A stretch of 64,000 nucleotides of DNA. Origin: Hemicordylus capensis (Eukaryota; Chordata; Lepidosauria; Squamata; Cordylidae). The notes under the pieces were generated by a model. That model did not search any database. It saw only the letters and a program-made list of their open reading frames with translations, and was not told the DNA's origin. The position numbers and the translations under genes were made by a program. The stretch covers positions 263,756,687-263,820,686 of the forward strand of contig NC_069658.1 of assembly GCF_027244095.1 (NCBI RefSeq), in the 5' to 3' direction. Shown here piece by piece: positions 22,568-34,493 of the stretch; position 1 is the first letter of the stretch, and the number at the start of each line of letters is the position of its first letter.

Positions 22568-22932
22568 CAAAGTTACAGACTTGGGACTTTTGTGTATAAA
22601 GATAACCCCTTGGGGAACATTTTAAATGTTGGAGCAACCACTGCTTTTGTGAATACCTCCTGTTCACATTTTGAGCTCTTTTAATCCTCATCATGGAAGG
22701 TCTTTAGATTTGTACCAACTGCATAATATAAATTCTAAAAGAGATTTGTGTAGATTTAGAAATGAATGTAGTCCTTGGTTTCGTGCTTAGAGTAAATGAG
22801 CAGTACACTTCATAGATCTTCAGAAAAGTAAACAATAAGGCAGTCTGTGCCTTCAAAGTTTTGAAATGGGTATGTGTTTTGAGCATGTCCATTGAGGCAA
22901 GCCTGGAAAGTCCACAGTGAGGAAACCACAAG

Positions 22933-23212
22933 ATAATAATAATAATAATAATAATAATAAATTCTGTTTCTATACCGCCCTTCCAAAAATGGCTCAGGGT
23001 GGTTTACACAGAGAAATCAACAAATAAACAAGATGGAACCCTGTCCCCAAAGGGCTCACATTCTAAAAAGAAACATAAGATAGACACCAGCAACAGTCAC
23101 TGGACGTACTGTGCTGGAGGTGGATAGGGCCAGCTACTCTCCCCCTACTAAACAAAGAGAATCACCACGGTAAAAGGTGCCTCTTTGCCCAGTTAGCAGG
23201 GGTGATGGGGCT
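22933..23212 (-). repeat. L2-tailed short interspersed repeat
   Basis: The reverse complement gives a nearly full copy: start ctaactgggcaaagaggcac, block ccagcacagtacgtccagtg, then gagccctttggggacagggt and tail taaaccaccctgagccattt ending in (TTA)n. It has no visible pol III promoter and no coding part. Confidence 0.65.
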
Positions 23213-23977
23213 CCTTTAGTGAAGTGCAGTATATTCGGTGTCTAGGTATGAAGGAAGTTATGTCTAGATTAGGGATGGGGAGAACTCTTCATAGCAAGTG
23301 TTGAAGAAAAGCACTCCGCATGGTATGTTATCAGGTTCCTGGCCCTGCAACACAGGTCACTGGAAAGGAGGATGAACACAGGAAACACCTGACTTGTAAA
23401 CGGAAGCTGGGAGCAGCAGTGGTAAAAGTTGGCCAGTAAGAATGGAGGCACTCTAGAGTCTGGCACCTTGAAAAGGTCTTGGTTCACCTACTTGTTGCCC
23501 AGTTGTCAAGACCCACCAACCCCTTTAAACTGCATGAAGACTGCCCCTTCTCTTTGGAAACACTTTGTTTCCAAGGTGACTCTATGGAACACTATAGGAC
23601 GGAGATCTTCCTTCCTTTTTTAAAAAAGTGGAGGTCACTTTGGCAAAAATCATTCCATTGAGAGTCATTTCCCATCCTGACCTCTGCACAGTGCTGCGCT
23701 TTCCCCTGTGTGGGGTGGGGTGGGGTGTCTGTGTGGCCTTTAAGAGAAATGAAGCCATGTTGAACTCCAGCACCAACTGGGGATGTGTGGGATGGAGGTA
23801 CTGAGAAGTGTAGTTCTTCCCAAAGCTTTCCTTATAAATCTCTAGGGGGGAATCACTTGAATGGGCTACATTTTCCAAAGCTCTGTGAGTGCCTTCCAAG
23901 ATGGCACTGGGACTTGCCATGGCTTCATTTCCCTTAAAGGAGCCCCAGCAGCACTGGATAAACTGCAGCACTGGAAA

Positions 23978-24275
23978 TGGTTAGGAACATAGGAAACTGC
24001 CATATACTGAGTCAGACCATTGGTCTATCTAGCTCAGTATTGTCTTCACAGACTGGCAGCAGCTTCTCCAAGGTTGCAGGCAGGAATCTCTCTCAGCCCT
24101 ATCCTGGAGAAGCCAGGGAGGGAACTGGGAACTTTGATGCTCTTCCCAGAGCGGCTTCATCCTCTGAGGGGAATATCTTGCAGTGCTGACACATCAAGTC
24201 TCCCATTCATATGCAACCGGGGCAGACCCTGCTTAGCTATGGGGACAAGTCATGTTTGCTACCACAAGAGCAGAG
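23978..24275 (-). mobile_element. Three-part SINE (5S-like / tRNA-like / BovB-like)
   Basis: The - strand reads head TAGCTAAGCAGGGTCTGCCC with catatgaatgggagacttga, middle gaggatgaagccgctctggg, and tail ggtctgactcagtatatggc. It is full-length by comparison with the pair at 22.0-22.6 kb. Confidence 0.75.
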
Positions 24276-24605
24276 AGTATGGAGCCTTTGCTTAAGCTTC
24301 AGGCCAGCCTAATAAACAATTTGTCAAGGAGCCACTCTTGGAGTCTATGATAATCACTGAATCCTGGGCCTTGCAATGAAGAACACTGCTATTGGATGTG
24401 TATAGTGCACATGCTGTTGGAAAGGACAGGTAACAAGCTGCAATGGCCCATGGATTGGAGATTACACATTTCTCTGCCCTTCTTTCCCTGACTACTTGTC
24501 TGGTTTACTTAATCCAAAGACAGTTGGAAGATTAGTTTGCTCATCTCTTTTTAGTTTCTCTTCTATTAAAAGCATTTTAAATATACAGTTAGTCCTCGCT
24601 GTGCA

Positions 24606-24800
24606 TTCCCAAGTCACTAGTGTGCTGTCAAGTCGATCTCCTGGCACCCACAGAGCCTTGGGGTTTTCTTTGGTAGAATACAGGAGCGGTTTACCATTGC
24701 CTCCTCCTGTGCAGTATGAGATGATGCCTTGCAGCATCTTCCTATATCGCTTCTACCCAATATAGGTGTTTCTCTGGGAAACATACCAGTGGGGATTCAA
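24606..24800 (-). mobile_element. tRNA-derived SINE with RTE-like tail, partial
   Basis: Reversed, it contains CCCAGAGAAACACCTATATT, AAGGCATCATCTCATACTGC and aggaggaggcaatggtaaac, ending with ggtgccaggagatcgacttg. Same family as 3.7, 31.7 and 46.8 kb. Confidence 0.65.
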
Positions 24801-25414
24801 ACCGGCAACCTTGAGTTTGAAGCCTACTCTGGGAAGAGCAGAAGCTTCTTGAGGAGGTGAGCAAGCTTTTCTGAACAGAACAACATCTAGCCTTTTCCTC
24901 CTTCAAACTAACTAACAGCAGGAGGGGAGATTTTGAAGGGATGGTTTCTCTTTAAGGGATAAGTCCTAGTCTGTGTATATTATTTGCCAGGGCTAGCATT
25001 TGCCAGGGCTAGCAAACTCCACTGTTTTTGTTTGCCCCTGCCTGGATGGGGTGGAGTCAGCTAGGGCTGTGGGAGACCCCACACATTCCTTTGACCCACA
25101 TCCTGTGTCTCAGTTTGAAGCCTACTCTCTACATAAGAGGTGAAGGCCTGAGAGCATAGCAAACAGAACATAGCGCACGGGGAAAGCAAACAGGACATTG
25201 GAGTTTTGCAGGAGTTTAGTGGGAAGTGTGCGGGGGAGCCTGGAACAAGATCCTGTTATCACAAGGAGCCCAGTGGAGAAGAGAAGGTAAGTACAAATCC
25301 TTCTCTCACATTCTTGAGAAAGGCTGTTTGGACAGTTAAATAGCTGACCATTACAACTGACCTATCCTTCTAATAAACTATCTCTAAATACTGTAAATAG
25401 CCAACAAAACCAGT

Positions 25415-26545
25415 ATGGAGATAGAAAGTCAGCAGGAGAGGGGGCACTTCCCAGTGTATTGCACAGAGTGCCACATGTATGATTAATTGCCCCATGGGCA
25501 GAAGTCATGGGTGTGTGCTCGGTGCAAGGAGCTCCTGGCTCTCAGGGAACAAATCTGTTCCCTTGAGACCAAGGTGGCGGATTTGGAGAAGCTCAGAGAG
25601 GCATGCAGACGAGACCTTCAGGGATGTGGTAGAGGCATCCCACTCCAGGGCTGGTAGCTCCTCTGCTGTCAGGGAGAATGAAGGTCTCGGGCAAGGAGGA
25701 CATCGGTCTGAGGAAGAGGGAAATGCTCCTTTAGAAGGGACCTCTTCCGTGGATGATGAGCCCATATCCTCTCGCACAGGGGAAACTCCTCTGGGGGGTG
25801 GGGGCCTCCTTGTAGTTGGTGATTCGATCATTAGAGGGATAGAGAGATGGGTTTGTGACCCGCGTGTTGACCGCACGGTGACTAGCCTGCCTGGTGCGAA
25901 GGTTGCGGACATTACGCAGCGTCTAGACAGGCTCCTAGGCAGTGCTGGGGAGGAGACAGCTGTCGTGGTGCATGTCGGCACCAACGATGTGGGGAAATGC
26001 AGTCGGGAGGTCGTGGAAGCCAAATTTAGGCTGATAGGTAGCATTTTGAAATCGAGCCTGGAACAAGATCCTGTTATCACAAGGAGCCCTGTGACCTGTG
26101 TGTTGGCTGCATGGTGACTTGCCTGTCTGGTGCAAAGGTTGCAGACATCATGCAGCATCTAGATAGGCTGTTAGGCAGTGCTGGGAAGGAGATAGCTGTT
26201 GTGGTGCATGTCGGCACCTATGATGTGGTCAAATGTAGTTGGGAGGTCCTGGAAGCCAAATTTAGGCTGATAGGTAGCGTATTGACGTCCAGGACCCCCA
26301 AGGTAGCATTCTCAGAAATGCTACCTGTTCCACGCGCAAGTACAGTGAGACAGGCAGAGCTGAGGGGTTTCAATGCGTAGATGAGACGTTGGTGCCAGGA
26401 GGAGGGGTTTAGATTTGTTAGGCACTGGGACACATTTTGGGGCAAGCAAGACCTGTACAAAAGGGACGGGCTGCACTTGAACCAAGATGGAACCAGACTG
26501 CTGGCGCTTAAAATCAAAAAGGTTGCAGAGCAGCTTTTAAAATGA
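25415..26545 (+). pseudogene. CR1 ORF1 with zinc-binding N-terminus and duplicated esterase segment
   Basis: From ATG 25415 the frame encodes a Cys-rich motif (CTECHMYD ... WVCARCKELL), interrupted by a stop, and a leucine-rich coiled coil (LREQICSLETKVADLEKL). In a neighbouring frame follows an SGNH-type esterase: block I VVGDSIIRG, and block III HVGTNDVGK. At 26054-26089 a 36-nt piece identical to the element's own 5'UTR (25236-25271) interrupts the domain. The esterase segment then repeats (about 26093-26290) with HVGTYDVVK, where the conserved N has become Y, before the normal C-terminus (SEMLPVPRASTV to AEQLLK). CR1 ORF1 proteins bind RNA and are needed for retrotransposition. The duplication is atypical for the family. 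Confidence 0.75.
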
Positions 26546-26734
26546 CACCTGGGGAACAGCCGATGGGAGCTGGGCAGTATCCCGTTTGGCAAAAGCCATC
26601 CTTTAAAGTGTGAGGCTGCAAAGAATTCAGATAAAACAGAAGGGGACAGAGCAGAACCACATAAAGAGCAGAAGGGAGCCTGTGCCAGCAGGTCAAAGAG
26701 TCAAAAGAATAGCATACATCAGGGGAGAGATTCA

Positions 26735-29533
26735 GTGTATTGGTGCTTATATGCCAATGCCAGAAGCCTCCGAGCCAAAATGGGTGAGCTGGAGTGCTTG
26801 GTTGCTAACGCAGAAATAGCTATAGTGGGCATTACAGAAACATGGTGGAACAGTGAGAACCGGTGGGACACTGTTATCCCTGGGTATAAACTCTATAGAA
26901 AGGACAGGGAGGGGCGCCTTGGAGGAGGGGTAGCACTGTATGTTAAAGAAAGGATAGAATCTAACAAGCTAGAAAACCTAGGTGCTGGAGTCCTCCACAG
27001 AAAGCCTGTGGGTGACTATACAAGGCCAGAAAGGGAACGTGCTACTGGGGACGTGCTATTGCCCTCCGGATCATAATGCCGACAGTGACTCGGAGTTGCA
27101 GGAGGAAATCAGGGAGGCATCAAGGAGAGGCAGGGCTGTAATAATGGGTGACTACAATTACCCACACATAGACTGGGTAAATTCATAGTCAGGTAATGAC
27201 AGAGAGGTCCAGTTCTAGATATGCTGAATGACTGTGCCCTAGAACAGTTGGTCTTGGAACCAACCAGAGAGAAGGCAACCTTGGACTTAATCCTGAGTGG
27301 CACCCAAGACCTGGTGTGTGATGTCAGTGTCATCAACCCTTTAGGGAACAGTGACCATAGTGCGATCAAATTCAGCATACATGTGGGAAGAGAATCACCA
27401 AGGAAGTCTAACACAGACATTTTGAATTTCAGAAGGGGGAGCTTCTCCAAAACAAAGAGTATGGTGAAAAGAAAACTGAAAGGGAAAATCAGGAGAGTCA
27501 CTTCACTCCAGAATGCATGGAGTTTACACAAACCCACAATACTAGAAGCCCAGATAGATTGTATACCCAAAAGGAGGAAAGGTACCACTAAGTCCAGGAG
27601 GATGCCAGCATGGCTAACAGGTACAGTCAAGGAAGCCATAAAAGGGAGGAAGACTTCCTTCCAAAATTGGAAGGCCTGCCCAAATGAGGAGAACAGAAAG
27701 AAACACAAACTCTGGCAAAAGAAATGCAAGGTGACTTTAAGGGAGGCAAAAAGAGAGTTTGAGGAACCTTTAGCTAAAAGTATCAAGGGGAATAACAAAA
27801 ACTTCTTTAAATACATCAGAAGTAGAAAACCTGCCAGGGAGGCAGTTGGTCTATTAGACAATGAGGGAGTGAAAGGGATTATTAAGGAGGATATGGAGGT
27901 TGCAGAGAAGCTAAATGAGTTCTTTGCGTCCGTCTTCATGGCAGAGGATACTGAGCAGATACTTGTTCCTGAACCAGGCTTTTTGGGGATGGAGGCTAAA
28001 GAACTGAGTCAGATAGCAGTGACAAGAGATGATGTTCTAATCTGTCTGGAAAATCAGAAAACTAGCAAATCACCAGGGGAGGATGGCATCCATCCAAGAG
28101 TCCTCAAAGAACTCAAATGTGAAATTGCCAACCTCCTTGCTAAAATATATAACCTATCCCTGCAATCAGGCTCTGTACCAGAGGACTGGAAAGTAGCCAA
28201 TGTAACACCGATTTTCAAAAAGGGATCCAGGGGTGATCCGGGAAATTACAGGCCGGTTAGCTTAACGTCCATTCCAGGCAAATTGATGGAAAGCATCCTC
28301 AAGGATAAAATTGTAAAGCACCTAGAAGAACTGGCCCTGCTGGGAGTGAACCAGCATGGCTTCTGCAAAGGTAAATCTTGCCTCACAAACCTTTTGGAGT
28401 TCTTTGAGAGTGTCAACAAGTGTGTGGATAAAGGTGATCCAGTTGACATAGTATACCAGGACTCCCAAAAAGCTTTTGACAAAGTTCCTCATCAGACTCC
28501 TGAGGAAACTTAGTGGTCATGGGACAAGGGGACAAGTACATGTGTGGATTGCTAACTGGTTGAAAAACAGGAAACAGAGGGTAGGTATAAATGGAGAGTT
28601 TTCACAATGGAGGGAAGTAAGAAGTGGGGTTCCCCAGGGATCTGTACTGGGACCGGTGTGTTTTAATTTATTCATAAATGATCTAGAAGTAGGGGTAAGC
28701 AGCAAGGTGGCCAAATTTACAGATGATACCAAACTCTTTTGGGTATTGAAATCCAAAACTGATTGTGAGGAGCTCCAAAAAGATCTCTCCAAACTGGGGG
28801 AGTGGACGACCAAATGGCAAATGCAGTTTAATGTTGGCATGTGTAAGGTGATGCACATTGGGACGAAAAATCCCCAACTTCAAGTATACACTGATGGGAT
28901 CTGAGCTGTCGGTGACTGACCAGGAGAGGGATCTTGGGGTCGTGGTGGACAGCTCGTTGAAAGTGTCGACTCAATGTGCGACAGCTGCGAGAACAGGCAA
29001 TTCCATGCTAGGAATCATTGGGAAGGGGATTGAAAATAAAACTGCTAATATTATAATGCCGTCATACAAAACTATGGCGGGGCCACACCTGGAGTACTGC
29101 GTACAAATCTGGTCACCACCTCTAAAAAAGGACGTTGTAGAGCTGGAAAAGGTGCAGAAGAGGGCAACCAAGATGATCAGGGGCCTAGAGCACCTTCCTT
29201 ATGAGGCAAGGCTACAGCACCTGGGGCTATTTAGTTTAGAAAAAAAGACGACTGCAGGGAAACTTGATAGAGGTCTATAAAATCATGCATGGTGTGGAGA
29301 AAGTGGAGAGAGAGAAATTCTTCTCCCTCTCACATAACACTAGAACCAGGGATCATCCCATGAAATTGATTGCCAGGAAGTCTAGGGCCAACAAAGGGAA
29401 GTACTTTTTCACACAACGCATAATCAACTTGTGGAATTCTCTGCCACAAGATGTGGTGACAGCCAACAACCTGGATGGCTTTAAGTGGGGTTTGGATAAT
29501 TTCATGGAGGAAAGGTCTATCAAAAGCTACTAG
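26735..29533 (+). pseudogene. CR1 ORF2 (endonuclease and reverse transcriptase)
   Basis: APE-type endonuclease motifs appear in order: YANARSLRAKMGELE, IVGITETWW, GGGVALYV, MGDYNYPHIDW and GNSDHSAIKF. The reverse transcriptase follows: SPGEDGIHPRVLKEL, EDWKVANVTPIFKKGSRGDP, NYRPVSLTS, NQHGFCKGKSCLTNLLEF, DPVDIVYQDSQKAFDKVPH, SGVPQGSVLGPVCFN and the catalytic box KFTDDTKLFW. The usual FADD is FTDD here. The C-terminal region (LEYCVQIWSPPLKKDVVELE) and the end (PQDVVTANNLDGF) are present. The reading frame changes about five times, the longest open part being 27221-28513 (430 residues). Confidence 0.82.
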
Positions 29534-30019
29534 TCAGAGGGCTATAGACCACCTCCAGCCTCAGAGCCAGGATGCCTCTGAGTACCAGTTGCAAGGGAGT
29601 AACAGCAGGAGAGAAGGGCATGCCCTCACCTCCTGCCTGTAGGCTTCCAGCAGCATGTGGTGGGCCACTGTGTGAAACAGGATGCTGGACTAGATGGACC
29701 TTGGGCCTGATCCAGCAGGGTTGTTCTTATGTTCTGACCTTCTGCTTGTTAGTCAAGCTCTTCCCCACTGCACCATTAGGTGGCCCCAAGTCACTAGATG
29801 ATGTTTAATTTTCTGTTTTGCCAGCATTGCCACTTGGAGAAGCCATTCCTTGTTTATCTTAGCCAACTGCTAGATAGTCAGTTAATTTATTAAAAGGGTG
29901 CTTTGTGTTTGGGTTCAAGTTTATAACAGCATAATTTAGCTCTAGTTCATGAAAATGGAAGGGTCATTGGACCTAAAGAATAAATAGCTGAAGTCTGTCA
30001 TTTTGTCCACATCCCTCTG

Positions 30020-30265
30020 CAGCATTGTTTATATGCAGCTTTTCAGCCAAAATACTGTGTGGTTTACATAGCAACATATGAGAAAATAATGTCCTGTCCC
30101 TAAATGGATCACAATCTTAAAAGTGCCTCCCCCGCCCCGAGCAACTACCAGTGGAGAGATGTTATGCTGGGGCCTGGGCTCAATAGAGACTGTTGGTTTT
30201 CTCCTGCTAAATATGAAAGAGAGACCACTTCTGAAGCTGCATCTTTGCCCAGTCAGCAAAGCTAA
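30020..30265 (-). repeat. L2-tailed short interspersed repeat, worn copy
   Basis: Reversed, it reads ctgactgggcaaagatgcag, then tagcaggagaaaaccaacag, and ends aaaccacacagtattttggc. It is more diverged than the copies at 22.9 and 39.3 kb and lies about 180 bp ahead of MPZL1 exon 2. Confidence 0.5.
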
Positions 30266-30446
30266 TTAAAAAGCCTCTGACCGCTCAGACTTGACAGGGC
30301 ATGTCCTTTTGGATTATTACATCTTTGTTTAACAACTTAATTTTGTGCAACGTTGTTTAACATGAGCATTTCTTTCTGCATAGCTCATACAGAATGTATA
30401 AGCAATAAAGCCTCTATTCTGATTTTTTTGATGTTGTTCTTGACAG

Positions 30447-30607
30447 TCCAGGTTTCAGCTGTGGAAGTATACACACCACCAGAGCTCTCTGTAGAGAATG
30501 GGACAGAGGCAAAACTTTCATGTACATTCAAATCATCAGAGGTGATTAGCAGTGCGGCGTCTGTTACCTGGAGCTTCCAAGCAGAGGGATCAACTACTTC
30601 TGTGTCG
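30447..30607 (+). CDS. MPZL1: MPZL1 exon 2 (first half of Ig-V domain)
   Basis: After the acceptor TTCTTGACAG, two bases complete the codon begun in exon 1 and 53 codons follow. The product QVSAVEVYTPPELSVENGT continues with AKLSCTFKSS and SVTWSFQAEGSTTSVS. It holds the signal peptide junction, strands A to C of the Ig-V fold, the first disulfide Cys (LSC), the core Trp (TWSF) and a possible N-glycosylation site (NGT). These blocks match mammalian MPZL1 (ALEVYTPKEI, NGTQGKLTC, VSWSFQPEG) more closely than MPZ or MPZL2 as I recall them. The exon ends in phase 0 before GTAAGA, matching exon 3. Confidence 0.93.
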
Positions 30608-31671
<1,064 letters not shown>

Positions 31672-31675
<4 letters not shown>

Positions 31676-31776
31676 TGGGAGGAAGCAATGGTATACCTCT
31701 CCTGTATTCTACCAAAAAACCCACAGGGCTCTGTGGGCACCAGGAATTGAAATCAACTTGATGGCACACTTTACTT
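31672..31776 (+). mobile_element. tRNA-derived SINE with RTE-like tail, 3' part
   Basis: ggaggaagcaatggtatacc, then ctcctgtattctaccaaaaa, ggctctgtgggcaccaggaa and aacttgatggcacactttac match the 3' half of the 46.8-kb copy. The head is missing. Confidence 0.65.
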
Positions 31777-32090
31777 TAACTTTATGTTGACTGCTATGCT
31801 CCAGACAGCATTGTGAGGTGGGTTGGGCTCAGAGAGGGTTCACTACGCAAGAGTAAGCCACCCACTGAATATGCAGTTCGTTGTCTGGTTGCAATGGCAT
31901 ATTTTTGAATGAGCCAGGCTGCTGCTCCATCATGAGTGATGGGGGTGGGGGTGGGACATGTGACTTGGGGAGGGGGGTTGTGACTAAGGTGTAGTTGCTG
32001 TGCCCTGTCACGACAGCGTGAATTGGGGTTTCTCAAATCTTCTTTGCGCATGATGATGTTCGTTCTGTTTTTTTTTTAAAAAAAACCCAG

Positions 32091-32156
32091 GTCCAGTTGG
32101 ACCACTTCAGGAGTGCCTGCGACAGCTGCAAAACCTGGAGGAGCGAGTTGAGAATG
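32091..32156 (+). CDS. Putative coiled-coil exon a (unknown gene)
   Basis: A 66-nt segment between an A/T-rich acceptor (AAAACCCAG) and a donor GTGTGT. It encodes PVGPLQECLRQLQNLEERVE in the frame without stops, entering and leaving in phase 1. The heptad spacing of L/V residues suggests a coiled coil, and the entry phase would make the first residue Gly. It lies 580 bp after MPZL1 exon 3, which also ends in phase 1, so splicing between them would stay in frame. I do not recognise the gene. It could be a relic of an unrelated coiled-coil gene or a chance pattern. Confidence 0.35.
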
Positions 32157-32283
32157 GTGTGTCTGCAGCTGGGAAGCAAACTCTCAGTGTTTTGCCTTGC
32201 GCCCCGCCCCCACCCCCACACACATACCAATCACATGTGTTAGAAATGAATGTGACTTGAGAACAGTGCCTTTTCCCTTTCAG

Positions 32284-32346
32284 ACCATATGGAGTTGAGG
32301 TCGCGGCTGGAGGCTATTGAGAAAAGGCTTGCTAGTATCGAGCAAG
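32284..32346 (+). CDS. Putative coiled-coil exon b (unknown gene)
   Basis: A 63-nt segment with a good acceptor (TTTTCCCTTTCAG) and a GTGTGT donor, phase 1 in and out. It follows exon a in frame: HMELRSRLEAIEKRLASIEQ. Leu/Ile heptads and alternating charges make it a convincing coiled coil. The lengths of 66 and 63 nt and the shared phase suggest exon duplication within one gene. Confidence 0.4.
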
Positions 32347-32438
32347 GTGTGTTACTGCAAGATGCAGCATTCCTTTCCCACCACCCCCATAGCTATGACA
32401 TAGATGCTTATGCTCAGCTTCCCCTTTGTCACATCTAG

Positions 32439-32512
32439 GGAGAGGCGTGTCCAGGAGCCCGTAGATCTCAATTTCAAGCAGCTGGAGGCAAGCTTCGCGG
32501 ATGCAGAGAGAG
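32439..32512 (+). CDS. Putative coiled-coil exon c (unknown gene)
   Basis: A 74-nt segment between CACATCTAG and a consensus donor GTAAGC, encoding ERRVQEPVDLNFKQLEASFA then DAER. It leaves in phase 1 like a and b, but its entry frame is off by one base (73 or 75 nt would be needed), so the chain a-b-c is broken or the acceptor lies elsewhere. L1 3' sequence begins about 80 bp downstream, so any further exons would lie beyond the L1. Confidence 0.33.
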
Positions 32513-34493
32513 GTAAGCACATGCACCGCAATGCATCATTTGAAATAGTGATAACAAGTAAAAATGAAGACGTTTCTCCTACAATTTTAAAAAAATTATC
32601 ATTTTTATTGTTTTAACAGAGACATAAACACAGAAACAGAAGAAACAGAAAAAAGAAAAGGAAAAACAAAATAATCAAACACAGCATATACAATGATTCT
32701 CATTACAGTCTGTATGTATCAACCTGAATTCCTTCAACCAACATGTCCCTCCCCCCACTTCCCCTACTCTGTAAAATATTGACTGCAGAACTGAAAGATA
32801 ACAAAAATGATATTCTTACTATCCGAATTGATTTCCTCTTCAAGGAAAAGCTGAATCTCAGATGAGGTACCAAACCCTGCGATACATATTATATTGAATA
32901 AATGGTTCCCATGTTCGGGGGGTGGGGATCCTCATTTAATATATACAGTTATTTTGGCCATTGATGCATATTCCCAAAGTTTGAGTCACCAATCATCTAA
33001 AGTTGAATCAGATTTGTTTTCCAACAGGAAGCATAAAGGATTCTTGCCGCCGTTATCATATATAAAGAAAGTTCAGTGTGCTTTACAGGAATATGTGGTT
33101 TAGTAAAGTTTAACATGAAAATTTCCAGAAGAAAAGGAAAATCTATATGCAAAATTTGCTGCATCTTGGAATGTATTGTTTTCCAAAATGTTTGAGCTTT
33201 TTTACAAGTGCACCACATATTTTTACAAGTGCATGACATCTGCTCCATACATTTCCAGCAATTTCCAGGGTAATTATTGCCCATCTTTGAGATCATTGCT
33301 GAAGTAACATACCAACGCAGGTACATTTTATACCAATTTTCCCTTAGAGTACTATTCACTATAAATTTTATATTCACCTTCCATTGAAATTCTCACTGTT
33401 GCATCTCTATTGTTCTGTTAAAGTTCTGCATCCATTTTACCATACAGTCTTTCACCTGTTCAGATTCTGAGTCATACTTCAATAAACACATATATAAGAC
33501 CTGGCATATGCTCTGAGTTCTTTGAATTCTGTCAAATACCTTAATTTCTCACCTTCCTTCCTTACTTCTTCCTGAATTATGCTGTTGATCTGTAAATATA
33601 GTAGCCAGGAAGGAGTTTCTTTTCACTTTTGATTTAAGCATTGAAAGGATTTCATTTTTGAGCTTCCCACCATAACACTCTGCAAGTCATAAGCTCTCCA
33701 TTGATCAAATTGTTTTGTATGTTCTTCTCTGTGGAAATATATATTTAATATTGAAGCTACAGGCAACAGTGTTGGACATCCTTTTTTTTAATACTTATCC
33801 CATACCTTCATTAAGCTATTCCTAATGGAGTGGTTTTTAATTTCTACATCTGCTTTCTTTATATCAGTCCACAAATACCTATATAGGCCATTGGTCACAT
33901 CTGACCCTTCCATATTTGTGATCCATCCATATGGAGCTTTAATCCACTCTGCAATCCATATTAAACAGCTGGTATGATAATATAATTTCAAGTTTGGAGT
34001 AGCTAATCCTCCACGTACTTTTGCATTTTGAATTTAAATCTAGGTCTTTTATTCATCCAGATAAAAAAGTTGATCTGACTTTGCCACTCATTTAATGTCA
34101 TCTCTTCAATTCTTAACATTTGCAATAAGAAGTTAATCCTAGGCAAAACATTCATTTTAACTGCTGATATTCCTCCCAGCCATGAAAGATTTAATTTTTT
34201 CCATCTGTTTAGATCAGCCAGTATATTCTTCCATATCGGTAAATAGTTGTTTTTGAATAAATCTTTATTAACTGCCATTACATTAATCCCCAAATATTTT
34301 ATTGGTTTAACACTGAGCTGAAATACTGTTCTTCCTTCCAATTCTTTCCGTTCTTCATCTTTAATATTCCATGTTACCATCTGTGTCTTGCTGCTGTTCA
34401 ATTTATATGCAGAAACCTTCCCATACTTCTGAATATTCTCCATTACATAGTCTAGCGAGACCCTTGGTTGGGTAATTGCAAGTACTACATCAT

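Larger units (their letters stand above)
24900..29745 (+). mobile_element. CR1 LINE, nearly full-length
   Basis: The order is 5'UTR, ORF1 (25415-26545), ORF2 with endonuclease and reverse transcriptase (about 26.7-29.53 kb), then the CR1 3' end (ggcctgatccagcagggttg). The 5' boundary is uncertain: a 16-bp direct repeat (atttgccagggctagc, twice, 24982-25013) lies near it. It sits in sense orientation in MPZL1 intron 1. A few frame changes in ORF2, one or more stops in ORF1 and an altered catalytic box show that it is dead, but long intact frames suggest moderate age. At about 4.8 kb it is by far the most complete LINE here. Confidence 0.85.
7766..30446 (+). other. MPZL1: MPZL1 intron 1 (repeat-filled)
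   Basis: A 22.7-kb intron bounded by GTAAGT (7766) and TGACAG (30441-30446). Its 5' kilobase is CpG-rich. Unassigned, mostly AT-rich stretches without recognisable genes lie at 8100-9400, 13170-13790, 13920-14340, 14910-16180, 16420-17130, 17600-18010, 18490-20200, 20350-21970, 22570-22930, 23215-23975 and 24280-24600. The rest is LINE, SINE and MITE sequence listed separately. A long first intron is also known for mammalian MPZL1. Confidence 0.7.

Noticed and set aside
27109-27939. 276-codon open frame on the - strand
   Set aside because: Antisense shadow of the CR1 reverse transcriptase frame.
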